The notes under the pieces: generated by a model
The model's input: the letters and a program-made list of their open reading frames with translations, nothing else
Database searches by the model: none
What the model was told of the DNA's origin: nothing
Translations under genes and position numbers: made by a program
Assembly: GCF_012933445.1 (NCBI RefSeq)
Contig: NZ_JABBNC010000025.1
Coordinates: forward strand, 1 to 64,000
Reading direction: 5' to 3'
Source: Actinoplanes sp. TBRC 11911
GTDB taxonomy: Bacteria; Actinomycetota; Actinomycetes; Mycobacteriales; Micromonosporaceae
Length of the DNA stretch: 64,000 nucleotides
In this document: in pieces, positions 31,515 to 39,408 of the stretch
Position numbering within the stretch: position 1 is the stretch's first letter
Layout: each line of letters opens with the position of its first letter

Positions 31515-32645
31515 CCAGTTGGCCCGCAGCGTCCGCTCGACCGCGACGAACTCGGCCGCGTCGTCGCCCAGGGTGCGTCCCAGGGCGCCGAGCAGCTGGT
31601 CGAGGCCGTCCGGGAAGCGTTCGCAGGCCTGGATGATCCCGATGATGTGCAGGCGGCCCACCGCGTTCTCGGGGATCTGCGTGCGGATACTCGACGGAAG
31701 CTGATTGAGGACGGCCCGCCGCTGCATGTCGTCCTGCATGACGCTCAGCCCCACCAGCGCCTTGGTCATCGCGTCGAGCGGATTCCGGCCGGCTCTCCCG
31801 GTGCCCTTCGAACCGCCGGGCCGGAACGGGTTGCACTGCGCGAGCACCGATCTGAGGTGGGCGGCGGCGGTCAGCGAGGCGTACGGGTGCCAGATGTCGT
31901 TCTTGGTGGCGTTGTCGCCGTGATCGGCGATGCCCCGGACCATGAACCACGGACGGTCCCCGAGGTGGGCACCGATCGCGATCCCGGCACCCTCCATCTC
32001 GAACGCCAGGATGCGATAGTCATCGGCGAGACCGTCACGGAACACGGCGTCGCGTACCAGGAGATCGGCACTGCCCACCCGGCCGCGGTGCGCGCGCGGC
32101 TTCCCGGCGTCCGGCCGTCTAAACAGGACTTCCGAGGTGTCGAGCAACGGCATCCAGGGCGCCAAACCCTGCAGCTCGTACGCCTCCACCTCGTGATCGG
32201 CGTTCATCCATACCGTGCCGGGCCGTTGCAGATTCGCCCGTACGGTGTGCTTTCCGTCCACGAGACGCTCGTGCCGGTAGTCCACGACCTCGGTCGCCAC
32301 CACGATGTCACCGAGGTCGACATCCTTGCCCGGCACCCCGCCCGCGATACCGCACATCGCGATCGTCTGGAGACTCGTGAACGTGTGTGGCATGTGGCCG
32401 CACAACCAGGCGGCGTCGCGGGTGCCGTCCGACGTCTGCTGGGCCAGTGCGATCACGTGCGGCCGCAACGGATCACGACTCGGCGCCGTGCCTATCCGAT
32501 AAGGATGATGGTCGCCGTCGAACTGAACCGGAACGACATCGTCCAAGATTTGCTCGACCGCGAGCCTCTCCACCGGGAGTGCGGTAATGATTCCGATGCC
32601 GACCTGGGACGCTTCATATCGGATGTCACCGGGATGTTCGCGCAC
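31503..32645 (-). CDS. MTA/SAH-nucleosidase-like domain fused to an effector-associated-like domain
   Basis: A 380-residue two-domain protein. Residues about 14-260 form a nucleoside phosphorylase/hydrolase domain with family active-site elements: Glu in GIGIITALPVE, AMCGIAGGVPGK, the Glu-rich FEMEGAG and the Asp in RGIADHGDN. Residues about 289-368 (LVGLSVMQDDMQRRAVL to RLHIIGIIQACERFPDG) resemble the effector-associated domain EAD2, which couples effectors to STAND ATPases in actinobacterial conflict systems. A similar domain starts the NB-ARC protein at 32986-36399, so the two probably interact. The product may destroy a nucleotide when triggered; this is inference. Start GTG 32645, no evident Shine-Dalgarno. 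Confidence 0.8.
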   Translation of the reverse strand: MREHPGDIRYEASQVGIGIITALPVERLAVEQILDDVVPVQFDGDHHPYRIGTAPSRDPLRPHVIALAQQTSDGTRDAAWLCGHMPHTFTSLQTIAMCGIAGGVPGKDVDLGDIVVATEVVDYRHERLVDGKHTVRANLQRPGTVWMNADHEVEAYELQGLAPWMPLLDTSEVLFRRPDAGKPRAHRGRVGSADLLVRDAVFRDGLADDYRILAFEMEGAGIAIGAHLGDRPWFMVRGIADHGDNATKNDIWHPYASLTAAAHLRSVLAQCNPFRPGGSKGTGRAGRNPLDAMTKALVGLSVMQDDMQRRAVLNQLPSSIRTQIPENAVGRLHIIGIIQACERFPDGLDQLLGALGRTLGDDAAEFVAVERTLRANWSGQ

Positions 32646-32772
32646 GTCGGCCAGCGTGACACGCGAGCATCGCGAAGTACAGGGGTAAACTTTCCCGAAC
32701 TGCGGCTCTCGTGTGGGATAGTGACGTGGGCGGATCCCTGCCCGGCATTCGGAATCAAGGAGGAATCGCGCA

Positions 32773-32952
32773 GTGGATCTTTCTCCGGCCGATGTCGAGA
32801 CCGAGCTGATCGATCTCTCCGAGTTCTCCCTGGCGACGCTGGACCAATGCGACCGCGCCGCCCTGGCAGATTCCGTCGAGCAGCTGCTCGAGCAGGTCGA
32901 TCGCCCCCGGTCAAACCTCGGCGGTCAGGGCCCACCCGGACGGGTCGACTGA
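32773..32952 (+). CDS. FxSxx-type precursor-like peptide, 59 aa, without the FxSxx tail
   Basis: A short gene with an excellent ribosome-binding site, AAGGAGG (32757-32763), 9 nt before GTG 32773. The product reads DLSPADVETELIDLSEFSLA..., then ALADSVEQLLEQVDRPRS, and ends NLGGQGPPGRVD. The leader pattern (D-L-S-x-x-S-L-A, helical, acidic) matches FxsA-type precursors, but these normally end F-x-S-x-x. The Gly/Pro-rich tail could be the modified core. It lies between the nucleosidase and the NB-ARC gene, both on the other strand, and is the probable substrate of the HExxH enzyme. One Cys (residue 26). Confidence 0.72.
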   Translation: MDLSPADVETELIDLSEFSLATLDQCDRAALADSVEQLLEQVDRPRSNLGGQGPPGRVD

Positions 32953-32985
32953 CGGAGTCGGCCAACCCGCCCACCGGGACGAGCG

Positions 32986-35900
32986 TCAGATCGGCATCGG
33001 GTCGACGTCGCAGTCCGCGCGAATGCTCCGAAGCGCGTTGAGGGTCGCCGGGTGCTGCTCGCCGAGCTTGGCCCGCAGCCGCGTCATGGTGTCCGACAGG
33101 ATCTTGTCGCCCTCATTGGTTCGATCCAGGGTGCGTAGATCCAGCGCCAGGTTGATGCCGACGGCGAGCGTCGACGGGTGTTCGGTGCCCAGCACGCGTT
33201 CCGAGCGGGTCAGCGTGTCGGTGTCCCGCTCGTACGCCTCCTGAAAGCGGCCCATAGCGTGCAGATCGCTGGCGAGGTTGGTGGCGCAGGTCAGCGTCAC
33301 CGGGTGGTCCGCGCCCAGCGCGTCCCGCAGCTTCGTCCAGGCGTCGGAGTTGTGCTGGTAGGCCGTCTGGGTCTCGCCGCTGAGACGGTGCACGATGGCG
33401 AGATTCGTCCGTGCGCTGAGGGTGTACGCGTGGCTCGGACCGAACATGCGCTGATACCTGACGAAGGTGGTCGCGGCCAGGTCTCTCGACGCCTCCAGCT
33501 CACCCGCCTGACGCAGGTCGATGGCGTAGTTGACGGCCGTGGCGATGGTGTCCGGGAAGTCGTCGCCGTAACGACGGCGATAGCGGTCCAGCGTGTCCGC
33601 GGCGAGTGCCCGGGCGCCATTGTGGTCGCCGGCCTTGCGCCGGGAGATGGCGAGATACCGCGCGGCCTGCAGCGTCGCCGGGGCGTCCTGGTCGAAGGTC
33701 GCGAGAACGCGCCGGTACAGGGCGTCGAAGCGCGGCACCGTCTCGAGGAACGCGCCGTTCTCGCGCAGGTCGATCAGCAACGCCGCGTGGGTGTTGAACG
33801 TCGCCTCGTCGTCGCTGCCGAGCACGATCTCGCGGCGCCGGAGGGTATCGGCGTCGACCTCGGCCGCCCGCTTGAACTCGCCGTTGAACCGGAGGCTCAC
33901 CCCGAGGCTGTGCGCGAAGTTCAAGGTGGCCGGGTCGTCCTCGCCCAGCTCGCGCCGGGCCAGTGCGACCGTCTCCTCGTCGAGGTCCCGGGCGGCCACG
34001 AACTCACCGCTGGTACGCAGGTCGTTGGCCACGATGTTCATGGCGTCGATGGTGCCCTCTTCCTGGTCCCCGAAGTTCTCGCGGTAGAGGGCTAGCGACT
34101 GCGCGTTCAGCTCACGCGCTTCGGCGTACTTTCCGTTCTTCCATCGCATGAAGCCGAGCCATTTCGCCACCTTCAAGGTTTGCTGCGCGGCCGGGCCGTT
34201 GCTCTTTCGCGTCCACTCGAGAGCCTCCTGGGCGAGCGCCTCGCTGCCGGCGTGATCGCCCCAGTAGTACAGGAACTGCATGACGCCCGACACGAGCTGT
34301 TGCACCCGGGCGTCCGGCGACTCCACCGCGCGGGAGACCGCGACGTGTGGCTGAAGTGCCTGGTACAGCCGCCAGTCGCCACGCCGGCTCGGGTTGTTCG
34401 GCGTGTTGTTCGCCAGCAGCGTGTGCGCTCCGCGCCGCATCACGAGCCGCTCGTTCTCCGACATCCGGCCGATGAGCACGGCCTGCACGAGGCGGTGGAT
34501 CTGCAGGGCGTTGCGGGCGTGGTCGATCTTCGCGAGCGCGTAGCGCTGGATGTCACGGATGGCGCGGCTGACCCGGAAGCTGTCACTCAGCGTCGCGTCG
34601 AGCTCTTCGGTGATCGGCGCGACCGGAGATCCGGCGAAGAGGTCCCGGGAGATCGGCTCGGGTGCGAAGAAGGAACAGATCTGCAGCAGTTGCAGGGCGG
34701 CCGGGTTGACGGTCTTGAGCTTCTCCAGTGACAGCTCGAACGCCGCGGCGACCGAGTCCGGGTAGTCGGGCGACGGCGCTGCTTCGAGCACCTCGATCCG
34801 CTTGGCCTCCAGCAGCGACAGGTACTCGTCGACGGACATCCCGGTGGCCGAGCGCCACGCGGCCGCCTGCTCGATCGCCAGGGGGAGGTCGCCCAGTGCG
34901 GTCGCCAGCCGGTCGCCGTCGTCGTCGGAGAGATCCGGGTTGCGGCCGTGCAGGAAGGCCTTGCTCTCCTCGCGGGTGAAGACATCGACCTCGATCGACC
35001 GGGTGACGCGTCCCCAGTCGAGATCCCGCGACGTGACGAGGATCTTGCCGGCGCCACCGGTGGGGAAGTACTTCATGACGTCCTGCGGGGCTTCGGCGTT
35101 GTCGAAGACGAGAAGCCAGTTCTGGTAGCCGCTGGAACCGGTGCTCAACGCCTCGCGTACGGCCGGCACCGCGGTATTGGCCTCGGGGCTGACGTCGAGG
35201 TTCAGGCGTAACGCGAGCTGCGTGAGGGACGTCAGGATCTGGGCTTCCCGTTCGGCGGACACCCACCAGATCAAGTCATAGATCGAGCTGTGACGATGCA
35301 CATACTCGATCGCGACCTGGGATTTGCCGACCCCGCCCATGCCGTGCAGCGCCTGCGGGAGGACCGCGGTCTGCTGTGTCCGCGACAGCTTCTCGTGTAT
35401 GTCTTCGAGGAGCGACTCGCGCCCCGTGAAATTCGGATTGCGCTGCGGGATGTCGCCCCAGACTTTCGGGAGCGGGACCACTGGCGTCGTCTGGGCGACG
35501 GGAGGCATCGCATCTCCTTGGGGACTCGCGTCGCGTTCAAGGTCGTCGATGGAGACTCTGCCGTCCGCCGCCGCCATCATTTCCATCATTTCCGTATTGT
35601 CTGATTTATCGGACATGTCCGAGGTGATGCTATCATCGGACCCTCCGGCGTCCTGTTCCCGGGCTGGCTCCGTCGCGTCTCCGGTCGGGTCGGTCGAGGG
35701 TTCGTGCAGTTCAGGCGTGGTGGCGACGACGATCGGCGGGCCCGGGTCAGCGCCCGAGGGGACCGACCTTAGTCGCGGAGAGTCCTCCAGTTCCAGGTGT
35801 TCCGCCAACTCGCTTGCCCAAAGGTTCAGCTCGACCTCGAGCGGCCCGCTCGTGTGCTGGGCGACGTGCTGGACCAGGAGCAGCGCGGCCGGCATGCGCT

Positions 35901-36399
35901 GGTGCTGGACCGGCCGGTTGCCGAGGTGGTCGAACGCGGCGACCAGGGTGACGACCCCGTCCGGTATCTCGATCGAGGCCTCGCCGGCGCTGTGCCGCCA
36001 CCACCGGCGATCGGCATGATCCGTCTCGCGTTCGGAGCGCTTGAGCAACTCGTGAATCCGGCGCACCTGAGCCTCGGTGAGCAAGCTGTTGAGCGAGGCC
36101 GTCCGGATCAGTTCGACAGCCCGCTTGCTGCCGGTGGCGTCCGGCGCCATCGTCAGCAGGGCATCGGTCAGCGCGCGCAGTCCGCCGCGCTTTTGCAGGC
36201 AGGCCAGGACGATCTGGATGACGTGCAACCGGTTCACGTCGTTCTCCGGAACATCCGGGAACTCGTCGGTCGTCCGGCGCACGAGCTGGAGCAGGAGGCG
36301 GCGATCGGCCAGGGCGTTCATGAAAGGGATCTCGGTCAACGCCGTGATCAGCGCATCGTTGAGTTCGGCGGCAGGGTTTCTCTTGATCACCTGCGCCAC
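32986..36399 (-). CDS. fxsT: FxSxx-system NB-ARC/TPR ATPase (FxsT-like) with N-terminal effector-associated-like domain
   Basis: A 1,137-residue signalling ATPase. Residues about 10-85 resemble an effector-associated domain (LTEIPFMNALADRRLLLQLV to RLHVIQIVLACLQKRGG). After a low-complexity acidic linker (250-300) comes the NB-ARC core: WGDIPQRNPNFTGRE, Walker A GMGGVGKS (353-360), Walker B LLVFDNA (429-435), ILVTSRD and GDLPLAIEQAA. The last 450 residues are about ten kinesin-light-chain-like TPRs, ending in DCDVDPMPI as FxSxx-system TPR proteins do. GTG 36399 follows GGGAGA; an upstream ATG at 36465 is less likely. Symbol given by family resemblance. Confidence 0.88.
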   Translation of the reverse strand: MAQVIKRNPAAELNDALITALTEIPFMNALADRRLLLQLVRRTTDEFPDVPENDVNRLHVIQIVLACLQKRGGLRALTDALLTMAPDATGSKRAVELIRTASLNSLLTEAQVRRIHELLKRSERETDHADRRWWRHSAGEASIEIPDGVVTLVAAFDHLGNRPVQHQRMPAALLLVQHVAQHTSGPLEVELNLWASELAEHLELEDSPRLRSVPSGADPGPPIVVATTPELHEPSTDPTGDATEPAREQDAGGSDDSITSDMSDKSDNTEMMEMMAAADGRVSIDDLERDASPQGDAMPPVAQTTPVVPLPKVWGDIPQRNPNFTGRESLLEDIHEKLSRTQQTAVLPQALHGMGGVGKSQVAIEYVHRHSSIYDLIWWVSAEREAQILTSLTQLALRLNLDVSPEANTAVPAVREALSTGSSGYQNWLLVFDNAEAPQDVMKYFPTGGAGKILVTSRDLDWGRVTRSIEVDVFTREESKAFLHGRNPDLSDDDGDRLATALGDLPLAIEQAAAWRSATGMSVDEYLSLLEAKRIEVLEAAPSPDYPDSVAAAFELSLEKLKTVNPAALQLLQICSFFAPEPISRDLFAGSPVAPITEELDATLSDSFRVSRAIRDIQRYALAKIDHARNALQIHRLVQAVLIGRMSENERLVMRRGAHTLLANNTPNNPSRRGDWRLYQALQPHVAVSRAVESPDARVQQLVSGVMQFLYYWGDHAGSEALAQEALEWTRKSNGPAAQQTLKVAKWLGFMRWKNGKYAEARELNAQSLALYRENFGDQEEGTIDAMNIVANDLRTSGEFVAARDLDEETVALARRELGEDDPATLNFAHSLGVSLRFNGEFKRAAEVDADTLRRREIVLGSDDEATFNTHAALLIDLRENGAFLETVPRFDALYRRVLATFDQDAPATLQAARYLAISRRKAGDHNGARALAADTLDRYRRRYGDDFPDTIATAVNYAIDLRQAGELEASRDLAATTFVRYQRMFGPSHAYTLSARTNLAIVHRLSGETQTAYQHNSDAWTKLRDALGADHPVTLTCATNLASDLHAMGRFQEAYERDTDTLTRSERVLGTEHPSTLAVGINLALDLRTLDRTNEGDKILSDTMTRLRAKLGEQHPATLNALRSIRADCDVDPMPI

Positions 36400-36653
36400 C
36401 GATCTTCTCCCATCTCCGGGACCCAAAACGCCATTAAAACATTGACCGGCACCTCGCCCCATCATGCACCGCCCACACTGGCCTTCAAAGGGCGGGTGAG
36501 TGACTCGACGCCTAGCGGACCCGGAGATTCTGATCGGCCATCGTGGATGGTGCTAGTCCTACTCCGCGGTAGGGACGATACGGCCCAAAGGGTTCACACG
36601 AAGGGAGGGCCCGACGTGCTCGAACGATCGAACGCGGTGGTGTGCACTTTCGG

Positions 36654-36812
36654 CTATCGGCAGACGTGCCGGTCGGCGAGCCCGGGTGTGCAGATGGGGC
36701 ACATGCGCGTCACCCCGTGCTGGTCGCAGTACTCGTTTGACTTCTTGAAGCTCACCAGACCGGCCACGAAGCCGATCAGCAGGGCGGCGAGGACGGCGAT
36801 GGCGATGATCAT
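36654..36812 (-). CDS. Small single-pass membrane protein
   Basis: A 52-residue protein with an N-terminal hydrophobic helix (MIIAIAVLAALLIGFVAGLV) and a short polar tail with four Cys arranged YCDQHG, MCPICTPG and HVC, possibly a metal site. GGGAGAG lies 6 nt before ATG 36812, which supports a real gene. No family is recognised. It lies upstream of and divergent from the F420 oxidoreductase. Confidence 0.68.
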   Translation of the reverse strand: MIIAIAVLAALLIGFVAGLVSFKKSNEYCDQHGVTRMCPICTPGLADRHVCR

Positions 36813-36915
36813 CGGTCTCTCCCTTCGCGACTTGGCTCCACAAGACGACTTGGCTGCGCAAGACGACTCAGCCTCCAAACGACACAGGTCACTGTCCGGT
36901 TCATAGGATCGGCGC

Positions 36916-37746
36916 ATGGAATTCGGCGTCGGATACTTCCCCACCCATGACGGCCTGCGGCCCGGCGAGATCGCCCGCCGGGCCGAAGAGCACGGATTCT
37001 CGGCCATCTATTTCGCGGAACACACCCACATCCCGGCCGGCCGGGAGACCCCGTGGCCCGGCGGTGACCGGTTACCCCAGAAGTACTGGCATACCTACGA
37101 TCTTTTCGTCGCGCTGACCGCGGCGGCCGAGGCGACCAGCCGCATCCGGATCGGCAGCGGCGTGTGCCTGGTCATCGAGCGCGACCCGATCATCACGGCC
37201 AAGGAGGTCGCCAGCGTCGATCACCTCAGCGGCGGCCGGTTCGACTTCGGCGTCGGCACCGGCTGGAACCGCGAGGAGATGCGTAACCACGGCACCGACC
37301 CGCGCACCCGGCTGTCGCTGATGGCCGAGCGGATCAAGGCGATGCGCGAGATCTGGTCCAGCGACGAGGCCACCTTCCACGGCAAGCATCACGACTTCGA
37401 CCGGATCTGGAGCTACCCGAAACCGGCGCAGAAGCCGTGGCCGCCGATCCTGGTCGGGGGCGGCGGGCCGACGGTCGAGGACCGCGTGCTCGAGTACGGC
37501 GACGGCTGGTTCCCGCAGTGGCGCGACCCCGACGTCTTCGACCGCGTGGCCCTGCTGCGGGCGCGAGCGGACCGCTATCTGCAGTTCCAGATGCTGAGCG
37601 TGCCGGCCGACCCGAAAGCGCTGGAACGCTGCTGGGAGGCGGGTTTCCATCGGGCCTCGGTGTGGTTACCGTCCGGACCGTGGAGCATCGTCGAACCGGC
37701 CCTGGAGAAGTGGGAGAAGGCGATCGGGGAGCTGACCGGCCGCTGA
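36916..37746 (+). CDS. LLM-class F420-dependent oxidoreductase
   Basis: A 276-residue luciferase-like monooxygenase-fold enzyme expected to use cofactor F420. Landmarks are MEFGVGYFPTHDGLRPGEIA, AIYFAEHTHIPAGRETPWPGG, SGGRFDFGVGTGWNREEM and PILVGGGGPTVEDRVLEYGDGWFP, as in the TIGR03619 subgroup. The substrate is not known. ATG 36916 has TAGGATC upstream. The following F420/FMN-type small oxidase overlaps its stop, forming a two-gene operon. Confidence 0.92.
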   Translation: MEFGVGYFPTHDGLRPGEIARRAEEHGFSAIYFAEHTHIPAGRETPWPGGDRLPQKYWHTYDLFVALTAAAEATSRIRIGSGVCLVIERDPIITAKEVASVDHLSGGRFDFGVGTGWNREEMRNHGTDPRTRLSLMAERIKAMREIWSSDEATFHGKHHDFDRIWSYPKPAQKPWPPILVGGGGPTVEDRVLEYGDGWFPQWRDPDVFDRVALLRARADRYLQFQMLSVPADPKALERCWEAGFHRASVWLPSGPWSIVEPALEKWEKAIGELTGR

Positions 37747-38147
37747 CCCCGGCCGAGCGGTTCGCCGGCGTGCCGGTGGCGCGCCTCGCCACGGTCGACC
37801 GCGAAGGCGTCCCGCACCTGGTGCCCATGGTGTTCGCCCTCGCCAACGGCATGATCTATTCGGCGGTGGACGCGAAACCCAAACGCACCAGGAACCTCAA
37901 ACGCCTCGCGAACATCGCCGCCAATCCCCACGTGAGCGTCCTCGCCGACCACTACGAGGACGACTGGTCGCGGCTGTGGTGGGTACGCGCGGACGGCACC
38001 GCCCGGGTGACCGGCCATTCCCCGCAGGCGCTGGCGGCTCTGGTCGACCGATACGAGCAGTATCGGTCGGCCCCGCCGGCCGGACCGTTCCTGGAGATCA
38101 CGGTCACCCGGTGGTCAAGCTGGTCAGCAGCGCGACAACCTCACTGA
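37743..38147 (+). CDS. PPOX-class F420-dependent oxidoreductase
   Basis: A split-barrel flavin/deazaflavin protein of about 134 residues (TIGR03668-like): RLATVDREGVPHLVPMVFAL, DAKPKRTRNLKRLANIAANP and DDWSRLWWVRADGTARV. Homologues start about ten residues before VARLATV. That position here is CTG 37743, which overlaps the preceding stop (CTGA); the nearest standard start in frame is GTG 37710, giving 11 extra residues inside the upstream gene. The start is therefore uncertain. The 3' end overlaps the convergent permease fragment by 44 bp. Confidence 0.82.
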   Translation: MTPAERFAGVPVARLATVDREGVPHLVPMVFALANGMIYSAVDAKPKRTRNLKRLANIAANPHVSVLADHYEDDWSRLWWVRADGTARVTGHSPQALAALVDRYEQYRSAPPAGPFLEITVTRWSSWSAARQPH

Positions 38148-38424
38148 CCACGGCGAGTACGACAGCGACCAGCGCCGCGGCCAGACACTTGGCCCCCAGC
38201 ACGCGCAGGCGGTTCGGCTGCCCCAGAAACACCAGGATGGCCGAGCGGTGCCGGTAGCGCCGCACGGTCGTCAGCACCGCCACGGCCAGCGCCCCCAGCC
38301 CGGCCAGCAACCACCAGGCACCGAACCAGCCGGCCACCAGACCCACCGCCGCGGCGACCACCAGCGACAACCGGCTCGATCGCAGGGTCGCGGTCCGGTA
38401 CAGCTCGCTGCGCAGCACACTCAT
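38104..38424 (-). CDS. Short ABC-2-type permease, probably truncated
   Basis: A 106-residue protein beginning MSVLRSELYRTATLRSSRLS like ABC-2 permeases, with three hydrophobic segments (about 20-50 and 77-102). Permeases partnering such ATPases are typically 220-270 residues with six helices, so at least half is missing; the frame stops at LTSLTTG inside the 3' end of the convergent PPOX gene. It overlaps the ATPase gene by ATGA. Either a decayed permease or a fragment working with another subunit. Confidence 0.65.
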   Translation of the reverse strand: MSVLRSELYRTATLRSSRLSLVVAAAVGLVAGWFGAWWLLAGLGALAVAVLTTVRRYRHRSAILVFLGQPNRLRVLGAKCLAAALVAVVLAVVSEVVALLTSLTTG

Positions 38425-39299
38425 CGGCCACCCACCAGGTTCAGGAAGACCTCTTCCAGGTTCGGGGTCTCCGGGACCAGCTCGTAGACCGGCACCCGCA
38501 CGTGTAACGCGATGTCCCCGGCGTCCTCGGCGGACAACCCGGAGACGTACAGGTGCCGGCCGTCGGTTGTCACCGTGGCGCCGACCCGCTCGAACGCCTG
38601 CCACAGCCGGTGCGGGTCGCGGCCGCGCACCCGCAGCCGGGGCACGCCGCCGCCGGCCACCTCGACCAGCGGGGCGGTCAGCCGCACCCGGCCGTCCGCG
38701 ATGATCACCACGTCGTCGACGAGCTGTTCCAGTTCGGCGAGCAGGTGGCTGGCGAGAAGGACGGTGCCGCCGTTGCTCGCGTGCTCCCGGAGCAGCCCGC
38801 GCAGCCAGGCCATCCCGGACGGGTCCAGGCCGTTGCCGGGCTCGTCGAGCACCAGGACCGACGGCGAGCCCAGCAGGGCCGTGGCCATGGCGAGCCGTTG
38901 CCGCATGCCGAGCGAGTATTCGGCGGTCCTCGTCCGCGCGGCCGCGGTGAGACCGACGTACGACAGCAACTCCTCGACCCGCGCCCGGCCGGCGCCGCTC
39001 AGCAAGGCCTGAGTGACGAGATGATCGCGCCCGGTTTGTCCCGGATGGGAGATTCCCTGCTCGAGGACCGCGCCGACCTGACGCGACGGCGAGTCCAGGT
39101 CCCGGTACGGCTGTCCGTTGATCAGCGCGGCGCCGGAGGTGGCCCGGGTCAGGCCGAGCAGGATGCGCAACGTGGTCGTCTTGCCCGAGCCGTTGAGGCC
39201 GAGGAAGCCGGTGACCCGGCCGGGGACCGCGCTGAACGTGACGTCGTCGAGGGCGGTCACCCGCCCGTAGGTCTTGGTGAGCTGCCGGATGTGGATCAT
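38421..39299 (-). CDS. ABC transporter ATP-binding protein
   Basis: A 292-residue ATPase of the multidrug/bacitracin exporter type. Walker A is GLNGSGKTT (about residues 34-42), the signature is YSLGMRQRLAMATALLG, and Walker B is SVLVLDEPGNGLDP. The C-terminal extension (VRGRDPHRLWQAFERVGAT to FLNLVGG) is common in BcrA-like proteins. Its only adjacent partner is the shortened permease. Diverges from the GGDEF-EAL gene. Confidence 0.92.
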   Translation of the reverse strand: MIHIRQLTKTYGRVTALDDVTFSAVPGRVTGFLGLNGSGKTTTLRILLGLTRATSGAALINGQPYRDLDSPSRQVGAVLEQGISHPGQTGRDHLVTQALLSGAGRARVEELLSYVGLTAAARTRTAEYSLGMRQRLAMATALLGSPSVLVLDEPGNGLDPSGMAWLRGLLREHASNGGTVLLASHLLAELEQLVDDVVIIADGRVRLTAPLVEVAGGGVPRLRVRGRDPHRLWQAFERVGATVTTDGRHLYVSGLSAEDAGDIALHVRVPVYELVPETPNLEEVFLNLVGGR

Positions 39300-39408
39300 C
39301 GACCGGCATTATCGCGGTCGCGATCTTGACCGGAAACGGGGCGGGGGGACCTTCAGCATCAGGCTCGGAATGCCGATTCAAAGAGTCCCAGCTCAGAACG
39401 GAGTACGG

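Noticed and set aside
32646..32772. Precise -35/-10 promoter for the precursor peptide
   Set aside because: A GATAGT-like element near 32717 exists, but no -35 box at proper spacing, so I do not call it.
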